From Prorocentrum cordatum (taxonomy: Eukaryota; Sar; Dinophyceae; Prorocentrales; Prorocentraceae), in NCBI GenBank assembly GCA_963575745.1, contig CAUYUJ010002048.1, forward strand, positions 60,001 through 94,165: DNA of 34,165 nucleotides, written 5' to 3'. This document shows, one piece after another, positions 21,128 to 30,290 of the stretch. Position numbers and translations under genes: made by a program. The notes under the pieces were generated by a model. It was given only the letters and a program-made list of their open reading frames with translations, made no database searches and had not been told where the DNA came from. Numbering within the stretch: the first letter of the stretch is position 1; each line of letters opens with the position of its first letter.

Positions 21128-21173
21128 GGTTCCCCAGTACGCAGTCTTGAGAGCGGTGAGTTTCGAGATTGTC

Positions 21174-21175
21174 AG

Positions 21176-21206
<31 letters not shown>

Positions 21207-21243
21207 TGTGTGTATGTATGTATGTATACTTATAATTACATAA
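21174..21243 (+). repeat. TA/TATG microsatellite
   Basis: GATATATATATATATATGTA passes into TATG repeats (TATGTATGTATGTGTG...), ending in ATACTTATAATTACATAAA. Confidence 0.93.
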
Positions 21244-21770
21244 ATCAGCACCCCACATCGAATGCGTGCCCAAAGCTGTGCAGCTGATTGGAGACATGAG
21301 CTGTCAATTTCCAAACGTATTGCCAGCGCGTTATCACCGACAGATCCGTACACCACACATCTTCGATTGCTTCAAGATTGTGTGCTAAAGAACCACGCCC
21401 CGTACCACAGTACAGGCACCGTCGTGGTCTTCACAACGGCGTGGACCGCGCAGAACATTCTTCCCACGCGCAATCTCCATGGTGTCCACTTTTGCCGAGC
21501 ACTACATGTTCCAATCACACTCATCCAGCATCTCTAAACGTAATCAAATTTACAATCAAACACCAGCATTCGTCGGACCATTGCTGGCCATCCATCGCAA
21601 AAGACGTTGGTTCGAAGCCCGCCGTAAAGATATTGGACATAATTGAAATGTTTCGCGTAACCCCACCAGCCCATCCAGAAACGATACCCAGGTTTGTTGT
21701 TTTGATCAGGCAGGTGATACAGCACACACTGGAATAAAGGTTGGCAAGCCACCATACCCTAAGAGGGTGA
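21244..21770. other. Low-copy DNA, no gene recognised
   Basis: Mixed composition. A plus-strand frame 21378-21737 and a minus-strand frame 21521-22057 are open without recognisable motifs; the latter runs through the CCT side of the adjacent purine tract. Confidence 0.5.
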
Positions 21771-22060
21771 GGATAGAAGGGGAACTGGAGGAGCAGGAGG
21801 AGGCAGAGGAGGAGGACGGAAAGGGGGGAGGACGGAGGAGGTAGACGGAGGAGGGAGGAGGAGGGGTAGGCGGATGAAGTCTCTCGAAAGATTGTAGAGT
21901 TGTTGGGGGGCCTTGGGGGCCTCTTGGCGGCCCTGGGGGCCTCGTGAAGCGTCTCGGGTGCCTCTATGTAACCTCTCGGGGATCTCGCGGGAGCCTTTTG
22001 GTGGCATCGTGGGGGCATCTTGGGGCTCTGTTGGGGCCGCCTAGGCCGCCCTGGCAAAGG
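21771..22060 (+). repeat. GGA-rich tract followed by TTGGGGGCC-type tract
   Basis: 21771-21875 is rich in GGAGGAGG and GAGGACGGA. 21898-22050 carries TTGGGGGGCCTTGGGGGCCT, CTCTTGGCGGCC and CATCTTGGGG. This repeats the association of a GGA tract with the TTGGGGCC family seen at 13999-14930. Confidence 0.85.
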
Positions 22061-22660
22061 GTTTTGAAGAGGCGTTTTCTGGGCTTGCAGCCTCCCCAGG
22101 CATGCTATCCAGGGTCTTTGCAGGCGTCTTACACACGCTTGTCACGTGCTTTCGACCCCCGTCGCTATCCGAGTTTGAGACGCCACAAGTTCACAGGAGC
22201 GGCTGCGAAAATGCTTGCCCGGGAGCCTTGGACAGGGGTTGGGGTAGCCTTGCTTGCCCGTTTCTTATCTGAAACCCTCTTGTAATTCTCCAAGGGGCTA
22301 TCCGGGAAATACGCGTGCCCTTCGCAGTTCCCTCGAAGCTTGCTGTTCGAAGCTTGCAGGCTCCCCGGGAATGCTTCCAAGCGCCCTCGCAAGCGTTTCC
22401 CACAGGCGTGTTCTCAATTGGGGGCCGGCGGTAAACCGTCAACCAAGTTACCGCCGGGTCCCTCGTAGAGCTCTGTTCACGCGGATAAGTGCTCAGATTG
22501 TCAGACGGAAGTTTCTTCGGAACTCAGCCGGAGAATTCGCAACATACATTTTTGGGGTTTATATTCAGTCGGTACCTCCACGTCTTTTGACAGTAGTACT
22601 GCAGCTACGGACCTGAGAATTCGACAGATGGACGCGGCATAACCCACTACACGTGAGAAA
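22061..22660. other. Low-copy DNA with fragments of a GCTTGCAG..CTCCCC motif
   Basis: Two related patches, GGCTTGCAGCCTCCCCAGGC (22083) and GCTTGCAGGCTCCCCGGGAA (22352), lie in otherwise unrecognised sequence. They resemble the GAGCTCCCCAGAGC part of the palindrome-bearing repeat farther right. No gene was recognised. Confidence 0.45.
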
Positions 22661-22817
22661 AATATTGGTTCTCAAAACGAATCTTCAAATCTTTCACAAT
22701 CTTCGCCCAACCGATCCAAAGTTTCCCAATTGTCCGCCCGGGCCGGGTGGGCCAACTAGCTCCACCCCGCGCCGGAATTCCTCTAGCTCATCGATGCCGA
22801 AGATCTCCACGAGGTAC
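22661..22817 (-). repeat. DELEEF-core dispersed repeat, copy R1 (minus)
   Basis: Read on the minus strand it starts GTACCTCGTGGAGATCTTCG, continues ATCGATGAGCTAGAGGAATT then CCGGCGCGGGGTGGAGCTAG, and ends in GTGAAAGATTTGAAGATTC. The peptide is YLVEIFGIDELEEFRRGVEL. It aligns with R2 and R3 over ~140 bp, including the AT-richer tail. Confidence 0.85.
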
Positions 22818-23067
22818 TTTGCAAGCCCTCGAGGAATGCTGCCCTACGTCGTTACCAACGCCCCCCATCCATCACAGCAGGTGTTGTTGGAACTCCTCCG
22901 ACCTGAGCAGGTTCCCAAATAGTATTCTGACTAAAAAGGCTTCGGATTTGAAGCCGGCAGGCAGGGCCACTCGAGCCTAATCCAAGGTTTCCGGGCAGGC
23001 ATGCTCGCGGCAATTTGCTTGAGTTCGCAGCGTGTCCTCTCGGTGCTTTGGACTGCGCCGCTATCCG

Positions 23068-23207
23068 GGTACCTCGTAGAGCTCTTCGTTCTCGATGAGC
23101 TAGAGGAATTCCGGCGCGGGGTGGAGCTAGTTGGTCGACCCGGCCAGAAAGGACAATGTGGTGACTTTAGGTCGATGTTGTTAAGATTTGAAAGATATTT
23201 GACCATT
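23068..23207 (+). repeat. DELEEF-core dispersed repeat, copy R2
   Basis: GGTACCTCGTAGAGCTCTTC, then a GATGAGCTAGAGGAATTCCG core, TTGGTCGACCCGGCCAG, GGACAATGTGG and an AAGATTTGAAAGATATTTGA tail. Peptide reading of the core: YLVELFVLDELEEFRRGVEL. Confidence 0.88.
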
Positions 23208-23209
23208 CA

Positions 23210-23350
23210 TACCTCGTAGAGTTCTTCGGCATCGATGAGCTAGAGGAATTCCGGCGCGGCGTGCAGCTAGTTGGCCCAGCCGGCCAGGGCGGACAATGTG
23301 GTAATTTGGGCTCGGTTTTGCTAAAATTTGAAAGATATTCAACAATTTGT
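23210..23350 (+). repeat. DELEEF-core dispersed repeat, copy R3
   Basis: Immediately follows R2 in tandem (ATACCTCGTAGAGTTCTTCG, same core, GGCCAGGGCGGACAATGTGG, AAAATTTGAAAGATATTC). The first codon of the R2 peptide (TAC) is preceded here by A instead of G. Confidence 0.88.
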
Positions 23351-23356
23351 TTTGAG

Positions 23357-23491
23357 ATATCAGATTTTTACTCCCAGCATTAGCGTTTAAACTTCACTCT
23401 GTGAGAGAATCAGGTCTCTAGAGTGAGTTTTACTATGGAAACATTTGGAAGAACCGACATCAGGTTGACGCTGAAAAATGCAAATTTGACG
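23357..23491 (+). repeat. AT-richer direct repeat, copy D1
   Basis: Shares with D2 the words CAGATTTTTAC(T/G)CCCAGC, ATTAG(C/T)GT(T/C)TAAACTT, GAG(T/G)GAGTTTTACTAT, ACCGAC(A/T)TCA and AAAAATGCAAA. AT content is much higher than in the flanking satellites. Confidence 0.85.
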
Positions 23492-23612
23492 TTTTTCTAG
23501 AAATACTCCGAGAAGCTGTCTGCTTCTATTCTAAGCATTTTTACGCATGCAAGGAGCTCTACGAGGTTCCCTGCGGTGACCAGGTTGACGGTTCACCGCT
23601 GGCGCCAGTTTT

Positions 23613-23746
23613 CAGAAACCAGATTTTTACGCCCAGCATTAGTGTCTAAACTTTGTTCTGAGAGCAGGTCAGCTCTCCCGAGGGAGTTTTACTATCGGTT
23701 CACTTCCGGGAACCGACTTCATACTAACATCAAAAAATGCAAAAAT
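23613..23746 (+). repeat. AT-richer direct repeat, copy D2
   Basis: Second copy of D1, ~260 bp downstream and diverged. It abuts the left border of the BamHI-type satellite array. The last bases of the window (GAGATTTTTATTCCCTGTAG, 34142-34161) look like the beginning of another copy. Confidence 0.85.
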
Positions 23747-23770
23747 TAAGATTTAACAAAATCTTCATTT

Positions 23771-25699
23771 TTTGAGGGAGTTTTTGTGGAACTACCGTCA
23801 TCCTCACCCCCGGCGCGGGGAGCAGAGAAGCCCAGAGTGGCCTCCGGCACCGTTTCCGGACAGATCCGGTGGATCCGGTGGATCCGCCGACGAATCCCAA
23901 ACCGGCGCCTTCGCTTGAGACATCCTCACAAAACCGGCCCCGGGGGAGGTGCCCAGACGAGCCCAGAGCGGCCTCCGGCACCGTTTCCGGACAGATCCGG
24001 TGGATCCGGTGGATCCGCCGACGAATCCCAAACCGGCGCCCTCGCTTGAGACATCCTCACAAAACCGGCCCCGGGGGAGGTGCCCAGAGGAGCCCAGAGC
24101 GGCCTCCGGCACCGTTTCCGGACAGATCCGGTGGATCCGCCGACGAATCCCAAACCGGCGCCCTCGCTTGAGACATCCTCACAAAACCGGCCCCGGGGGA
24201 GGTGCCCAGAGGAGCCCAGAGCGGCCTCCGGCACCGTTTCCGGACAGATCCGGTGGATCCGGTGGATCCGCCGACGAATCCCAAACCGGCGCCCTCGCTT
24301 GAGACATCCTCACAAAACCGGCCCCGGGGGAGGTGCCCAGAGGAGCCCAGAGCGGCCTCCGGCACCGTTTCCGGACAGATCCGCTGGATCCGCTGGATCC
24401 GCTGGATCCGGTGACGAATCCCAAACCGGCGCCCTCGCTTGAGACATCCTCACAAAACCGGCCCCGGGGGAGGTGCCCAGAGGAGCCCAGAGCGGCCTCC
24501 GGCACCGTTTCCGGACAGATCCGGTGGATCCGCCGACGAATCCCAAACCGGCGCCCTCGCTTGAGACATCCTCACAAAACCGGCCCCGGGGGAGGTGCCC
24601 AGAGGAGCCCAGAGCGGCCTCCGGCACCGTTTCCGGACAGATCCGGTGGATCCGCTGGATCCGGTGACGAATCCCAAACCGGCGCCCTCGCTTGAGACAT
24701 CCTCACAAAACCGGCCCCGGGGGAGGTGCCCAGAGGAGCCCAGAGCGGCCTCCGGCACCGTTTCCGGACAGATCCGGTGGATCCGGTGGATCCGCCGACG
24801 AATCCCAAACCGGCGCCCTCGCTTGAGACATCCTCACAAAACCGGCCCCGGGGGAGGTGCCCAGAGGAGCCCAGAGCGGCCTCCGGCACCGTTTCCGGAC
24901 AGATCCGGTGGATCCGGTGGATCCGGTGGATCCGACGAATCCCAAACCGGCGCCCTCGCTTGAGACATCCTCACAAAACCGGCCCCGGGGGAGGTGCCCA
25001 GAGGAGCCCAGAGCGGCCTCCGGCACCGTTTCCGGACAGATCCGCTGGATCCGCCGACGAATCCCAAACCGGCGCCCTCGCTTGAGACATCCTCACAAAA
25101 CCGGCCCCGGGGGAGGTGCCCAGAGGAGCCCAGAGCGGCCTCCGGCACCGTTTCCGGACAGATCCGCTGGATCCGGGATCCGGGATCCGGTGACGAATCC
25201 CAAACCGGCGCCCTCGCTTGAGACATCCTCACAAAACCGGCCCCGGGGGAGGTGCCCAGAGGAGCCCAGAGCGGCCTCCGGCACCGTTTCCGGACAGATC
25301 CGGTGGATCTGGATCCGGTGGATCCGCCGACGAATCCCAAACCGGCGCCCTCGCTTGAGACATCCTCACAAAACCGGCCCCGGGGGAGGTGCCCAGAGGA
25401 GCCCAGAGCGGCCTCCGGCACCGTTTCCGGACAGATCCGCTGGATCCGGTGGATCCGGCGCGCGAATCCTCAAACCGGCCCCGGGGGAGGTGCCCAGAGG
25501 AGCCCAGAGCGGCCTCCGGCACCGTTTCCGGACAGATCCGCTGGATCCGGGAACGAATCCCAAACCGGCGCCCTCGCTTGAGACATCCTCACAAAACCGG
25601 CCCCGGGGGAGGTGCCCAGAGGAGCCCAGAGCGGCCTCCGGCACCGTTTCCGGACAGATCCGGACAGATCCGGTGGATCCGCGCCCCGGGGGAGGTGCC
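23771..25699 (+). repeat. BamHI-type satellite, left array (15 units, plus orientation)
   Basis: The CGTTTCCGGACAGATCCG landmark recurs at 23851, 23982, 24113, 24235, 24366, 24506, 24628, 24759, 24890, 25027, 25149, 25285, 25422, 25523 and 25645. Steps are mostly 122, 131 or 140 bp. They differ by 9 bp because each unit holds one to three copies of a TGGATCCG(G/C) nonamer; 101, 136 and 137 are irregular steps. Other landmarks are GACGAATCCCAAACCGGCGC, CTTGAGACATCCTCACAAAA and CCGGCCCCGGGGGAGGTGCC. Left border: GAGGGAGTTTTTGTGGAACT then ACCGTCATCCTCACCCCCGG. The regular steps (122 + 9n) shift the frame each time, so this is not a protein repeat. Confidence 0.97.
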
Positions 25700-25703
25700 C
25701 AGA

Positions 25704-25772
25704 GGAGGAATGAGGAGGAGGAGGAGGAGGAGGAGGAGGAGGAGGAGGAGGAGGAGGAGGAGGAGGAGGAGA
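25704..25772 (+). repeat. GGA-type microsatellite at inner edge of left arm
   Basis: Nearly pure GGA repeat following CCCCGGGGGAGGTGCCCAGA GGAGGAAT. Together with GAAGATGATG and TGTGGGGTGGAGGAGGACAG to ~25811 it is matched in reverse complement by 27755-27945. The inverted homology therefore runs through the microsatellite. Confidence 0.95.
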
Positions 25773-25812
25773 AGATGATGAACTGTGGGGTGGAGGAGGA
25801 CAGACGGAGCCA

Positions 25813-26160
25813 ACATTCCCGGGGCTTCCCCGCAGCAGCTTGCTTGAGCCGACAGGGTGTTCCGAGAAACGTTTTCCTGCGCGCCCCTAATTCGCTTGCC
25901 CCAGAACTTGTTGGCGTCCAAAACCCGGATAGCCGAGAACTACAACGCGCGGCGGCTTTGACACCGTCGTGCGTGGCTGCGAACGCAAGAGAAGGCCGCT
26001 GCTCGCGCACGTAGCAATCCAAAGGCACGGCAAGCCGCCATTATTCGTAATAGCAATAACTTTCCTTTATTTTCTCCTCTCGTCCCTCCCCCCCGGGGGA
26101 AGCCGTTTCCAGTTGAACCGGAAGCCGCTTCCCCCCCACGAGCAGTTTAACGACTTGCTC
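25813..26160. other. Start of the spacer between inverted arms; no gene recognised
   Basis: Unrepeated sequence including a CCCCCCCGGGGGA patch near 26088-26100. Nothing recognisable was seen. Confidence 0.5.
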
Positions 26161-26586
26161 AGGTCGGGTCGGGCCCCTGGTCTTCGCCCCGAGGCCGCGC
26201 GCGCACCCGGGGTCTCTTCCCCCGAGCCGCGAACCTCGGGTCTTCGCCCCGGGGCAGCGCACGCGCCTCATGGTCTTCCCCCCCAGGCCGCGCGTCGCGT
26301 AAACCGCGCACGCTTAAGCGTGCGCGGAAGCGACCAAAGCGCGCGCGTAAGCGTGCGCGGCAGCGCCCAAAGCGCGCGTGGAACGCTCTGGCGCACGCGC
26401 GAGGCGACGCCCTTAAGCTTGCGTGAAACGCTGCGAAGCGCGCTTGAATCGCTTCCAGCGACGCTTCGAAGCGTACCTGGAGCGCTGCGAAGCGCGCTTG
26501 AAGCGCTTCCTTCAAAGTTCCGAAGCGTGCCTGACGCGCTGCGAAGCGCGCTTGACGTGTTGCGAAGCGCCCCGGGACTCGCTGCA
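26161..26586 (+). repeat. GC-rich short-period repeats (TCTTCGCCCCG and GAAGCGCGCTTGA types)
   Basis: 26170-26300 has about four imperfect ~33-bp copies of GGTCTTCGCCCCGAGGCCGC. 26300-26580 is built of GCGAAGCGCGCTTGAAGCGC-like words, with CGCGCACGCTTAAGCGTGCG forming a local palindrome near 26307. A plus-strand frame reads ALRSALE(A/S)LP-type peptides through it, judged a by-product of the repeat. Confidence 0.8.
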
Positions 26587-26652
26587 AGTACCTCGATCAC
26601 CATCTTCGGTATCGATGAGCTAGAGAAATTCCAGCGCGGGGTGCAGCTAGTT
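26587..26652 (+). repeat. DELEEF-core dispersed repeat, copy R4 (short)
   Basis: AGTACCTCGATCACCATCTTCGG is followed by ATCGATGAGCTAGAGAAATT and CCAGCGCGGGGTGCAGCTAG. Peptide IFGIDELEKFQRGVQLV. The AT-richer tail of R1-R3 is missing; the copy is cut at CTAGTT, where the palindrome-bearing repeat begins. Confidence 0.82.
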
Positions 26653-27660
26653 CCCGGAGAGCTCTCTGAGAGATATAGGGTATTAGATTAGAAGCCGGAC
26701 GGTGGTGGTGCCTGCCAGCAGCCCATTTTCTCCCGTCCACGATCCCCGGAGGGGCCTGTAAAAGGTCGCAGCGTGTCCGGGAGCGCTTCCGGCAGCGCTT
26801 CAGAAGCGCTTCAGGAGAGCTCCCCAGAGGTCTTCAGGAAAGCTTTCCAAGGTACTCAGAGCTTCGCAGGGAAGCTTTCCAGCGTCTCCAGAGCTCCGTC
26901 ACGCGAGGTTTCCAGCGTCTGCACGCACACTAAACCGCGTGCGCGTGCTGCGTTTGTTCCCGGAGAGCCCTCTGAGAGCTATAGGATTTTAGATTAGAAG
27001 CCGGACGGTGGCGGTGCCTGCCAGCAGCCCATCTTCGCCGGTCCACGATCCCCGCAGCGACTTGTAAAGGGTCGCAGCGTGTCCGGGAGCGCTTCAAGCA
27101 CGCGTCCACGCGTGTCTGCACGCGTGCAAGCATGCGCGGAAGCGTCGCTGGCAGCGCTTCAGAAGCGCTTCAGGATAGCTCCCCAGAGCTGTTCAGGAAA
27201 GCTTTCCAGAGTACGCCTCTTTGCTATCCGGGTATCTCCGGGATAGCTCTTTGGAGAGCTGAGGGCTTCAAAGAAGAAGCCGGAGGTGGGTGGTGAAAGG
27301 GACACGCCCATTTTCGCCAGTCCATGATCTCCGGAGGGGCCGGTAAAAAGTCGCAGCGTGTCCGGGAGCGCACGCGTCCACGCGTGCCTGCACGCGTGCA
27401 GGCACGCGCGGAAGCGTCGCTGGCAGCGCTTCATAAGCGCTTGAGGGCCCCCCATTGCTCTTCAGGAAAGCATTCTACAGTATTCGGGGGGCGCTTCAGG
27501 CACGCGTGCACGGGGTTTTGGACGCTTCCAAGTGGACGCTACCAAGTGTGAGTGCCTCTTTGCTATCCGGGTTTGGGGCGCTACCACATTCCCGGAGAGC
27601 CCTCTGAGAGCTATGGGGTTTTAGACTAGCCGGCCGCTCTGCGGTTGATCGGGAGTTTCT
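26651..27660 (+). repeat. Palindrome-bearing repeat, left cluster (~3 units)
   Basis: Units open with TTCCCGGAGAGC(T/C)CTCTGA (26651, 26957, a variant near 27226, and 27589). Then come TTAGATTAGAAGCCGGACGG, TGCCTGCCAGCAGCCCATCT, GTCGCAGCGTGTCCGGGAGC, a CACGCGTGCC/GGCACGCGTG palindrome (reduced in unit 1) and GCTTCAGGAGAGCTCCCCAG. The last unit is cut after GGGTTTTAGACTAGCC at about 27630, shortly before the CCT tract of the right satellite arm. The family resumes at 31866. Confidence 0.9.
27381..27408. repeat. Perfect 28-bp palindrome
   Basis: CGCGTGCCTGCACG is followed immediately by its exact reverse complement CGTGCAGGCACGCG. It has no loop, so it could form a cruciform or a hairpin in single strand or RNA. 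Confidence 0.95.
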
Positions 27661-27707
27661 GTATATAGAAGAAGGTGCGTGCGCTTGTTGGCGAGGGTGA
27701 GGATGAG

Positions 27708-27930
27708 GTTCCTCCTCCTCCTCCTCCTGCTCCTCCTCCTCCATCCTTCTCTTGCCTCCGTCTGTCCTCCTCCACCCCACAGCTCCATCATCTTCTCCTC
27801 CTCCTCCTCCTCCTCCTCCTCCTCCTCCTCCTCCTCCTCCTCCTCCTCCTCCTCCTCCTCTTCCTCCTCCTCCTCCTCCTCCCCTCCTCCTCCTCCTCCT
27901 CCTCCTCCTCCTCCTCCTCCTCCATTCCTC
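27708..27930 (+). repeat. TCC-type microsatellite at inner edge of right arm
   Basis: Mostly TCC triplets with TTCC and CCCC interruptions. It is the reverse complement counterpart of 25704-25772 but about three times longer. CTGTCCTCCTCCACCCCACA (27763) mirrors the bases inside the left arm. Confidence 0.95.
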
Positions 27931-27942
27931 CTCTGGGCACCT

Positions 27943-30290
27943 CCCCCGGGGCGCGGATCCACCGGATCTGTCCGGATCTGTCCGGAAACGGTGCCGGAGG
28001 CCGCTCTGGGCTCCTCTGGGCACCTCCCCCGGGGCCGGTTTTGTGAGGATGTCTCAAGCGAGGGCGCCGGTTTGGGATTCGTCGGCGGATCCACCGGATC
28101 CAGCGGATCTGTCCGGAAACGGTGCCGGAGGCCGCTCTGGGCTCCATGGGCACCTCCCCCGGGGCCGGTTTTTGTTCGAATGTCTCAGGATCGAGGGCGC
28201 CGGTTTGGGATTCGTCGGATCCAGGATCCAGCGGATCTGTCCGGAAACGGTGCCGGAGGCCGCTCTGGGCTCCTCTGGGCACCTCCCCCGGGGCCGGTTT
28301 TGTGAGGATGTCTCAAGCGAGGGCGCCGGTTTGGGATTCGTCGGCGGATCCACCGGATCCACCGGATCTGTCCGGAAACGGTGCCGGAGGCCGCTCTGGG
28401 CTCCTCTGGGCACCTCCCCCGGGGCCGGTTTTGTGAGGATGTCTCAAGCGAGGGCGCCGGTTTGGGATTCGTCGGCGGATCCAGCGGATCTGTCCGGAAA
28501 CGGTGCCGGAGGCCGCTCTGGGCTCCTCTGGGCACCTCCCCCGGGGCCGGTTTTGTGAGGATGTCTCAAGCGAGGGCGCCGGTTTGGGATTCGTCGGCGG
28601 ATCCACCGGATCCACCGGATGTCCGGAAACGGTGCCGGAGGCCGCTCTGGGCTCCTCTGGGCACCTCCCCCGGGGCCGGTTTTGTGAGGATGTCTCAAGC
28701 GAGGGCGCGGTTTTGGGATTCGTCGGCGGGATCCACCGGATCTGTCTGGAAACGGTGCCGGAGGCCGCTCTGGGCTCCTCTGGGCACCTCCCCCGGGGCC
28801 GGTTTTGTGAGGATGTCTCAAGCGAGGGCGCCGGTTTGGGATTCGTCGGCGGATCCACCGGATCCAGCGGATCTGTCCGGAAACGGTGCCGGAGGCCGCT
28901 CTGGGCTCCTCTGGGCACCTCCCCCGGGGCCGGTTTTGTGAGGATGTCTCAAGCGAGGGCGCCGGTTTGGGATTCGTCGGCGGATCCAGCGGATCTGTCC
29001 GGAAACGGTGCCGGAGGCCGCTCTGGGCTCCTCTGCAGTGGGCGCCTCCCCCGGGGCCGGTTTTGTGAGGATGTCTCAAGCGAGGGCGCCGGTTTGGGAT
29101 TCGTCGGCGGATCCACCGGATCTGTCCGGAAAAGGTGCCGGAGAACGCTCTGGGCTCCTCCGGGGGCACCGCCCCCGGGCCCGGTTTTGTGAGGATGTCT
29201 CAAGCGAGGGCGCCGGTTTGGGATTCGTCGGCGGATCCACCGGATCTGTCCGGAAACGATGCCGGAGGCCGCTCTGGGCTCCTCTGGGCACCTCCCCCGG
29301 GGCCGGTTTTGTGAGGATGTCTCAAGCGAGGGCGCCGGTTTGGGATTCGTCGCGGATCCACCGGATCTGTCCGGAAACGGTGCCGGAGGCCGCTCTGGGC
29401 TCCTCTGGGCACCTCCCCCGGGGCCGGTTTTGTGAGGATGTCTCAAGCGAGGGCGCCGGTTTGAGATTCGTCGGCGCCGGATCTGTCCGGAAACGGTGCC
29501 GGAGGCCGCTCTGGGCTCCTCTGGGCACCGCCCCCGGGGCCGGTTTTGTGAGGATGTCTCAAGCGAGGGCGCCGGTTCGGGATTCGTCGGCGGATCCACC
29601 GGATCCACCGGATCTGTCCGGAAACGGTGCCAGAGGCCGCTCTGGGCTCCTCTGGGCACCTCCCCCGGGGCCGGTTTTGTGAGGATGTCTCAAGCGAGGG
29701 CGCCGGTTTGGGATTCGTCACCGGATCCACCGGATCCAGCGGATCCGTCCGGAAACGGTGCCGGAGGCCGCTCTGGGCTCCTCTGGGCACCTCCCCCGGG
29801 GCCGGTTTTGTGGATGTCTCAAGCGAGGGCGCCGGTTTGGGATTCGTCGGCGGATCCACCGGATCCACCGTCTGTCCGGAAACGGTGCCGGAGGCCGCTC
29901 TGGGCTCCTCTGGGCACCTCCCCCGGGGCCGGTTTTGTGAGGATGTCTCAAGCGAGGGCGCCGGTTTGGGATTCGTCGGCGGATCCACCGGATCCAGCGG
30001 ATCTGTCCGGAAACGGTGCCGGAGGCCGCTCTGGGCTCCTCTGGGCACCTCCCCCGGGGCCGGTTTTGTGAGGATGTCTCAAGCGAGGGCGCCGGTTTGG
30101 GATTCGTCGGCGGATCCAGCGGATCTGTCCGGAAACGGTGCCGGAGGCCGCTCTGGGCTCCTCTGGGCACCTCCCCCGGGGCCGGTTTTGTGAGGATGTC
30201 TCAAGCGAGGGCGCCGGTTTGGGATTCGTCGGCGGATCCACCGGATCTGTCCGGAAACGGTGCCGGAGGCCGCTCTGGGCTCCTCTGCTC
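27943..30290 (-). repeat. BamHI-type satellite, right array (19 units, minus orientation)
   Basis: The reverse-complement landmark CCGGAAACGGTGCCGG (with variants) occurs at about 27982, 28112, 28241, 28372, 28493, 28623, 28746, 28877, 28999, 29126, 29250, 29371, 29487, 29618, 29749, 29876, 30007, 30129 and 30251. The same 122/131-bp steps and 9-bp inner variation are seen as in the left array. The inner end, with doubled TCCGGATCTG then CGCCCCGGGG before the triplet tract, is an exact mirror of the left array's inner end. The outer border (GGTGAGGATGACGGTAGTTC CACAGAAACTCC) mirrors the left border and lies inside the candidate gene at 30079-30468. Confidence 0.97.

Noticed and set aside
21590-21640. 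tRNA-like B-box (GGTTCGAAGCC near 21610) and similar words near 16727 and 9834
   Set aside because: No A-box, acceptor stem or cloverleaf could be found around them.
24857-26014. 385-codon plus-strand frame and many ~100-codon frames in the BamHI-type arrays
   Set aside because: Composed of satellite translation plus a poly-Glu run from the GGA tract. Regular unit lengths of 122 + 9n shift frame every unit, and the same short frames recur because one frame of the unit ends at TGA in CTTGAGAC.
26307-26340. CGCGCACGCTTAAGCGTGCG palindrome as a protein-binding operator
   Set aside because: It lies in a tract made of the same GC-rich words, so a palindrome is expected from the repeat; no gene start is nearby.
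23851-30290. CRISPR-like array
   Set aside because: Regularly spaced repeats are present, but whole units are near-identical with no unique spacers, and the genome is eukaryotic.
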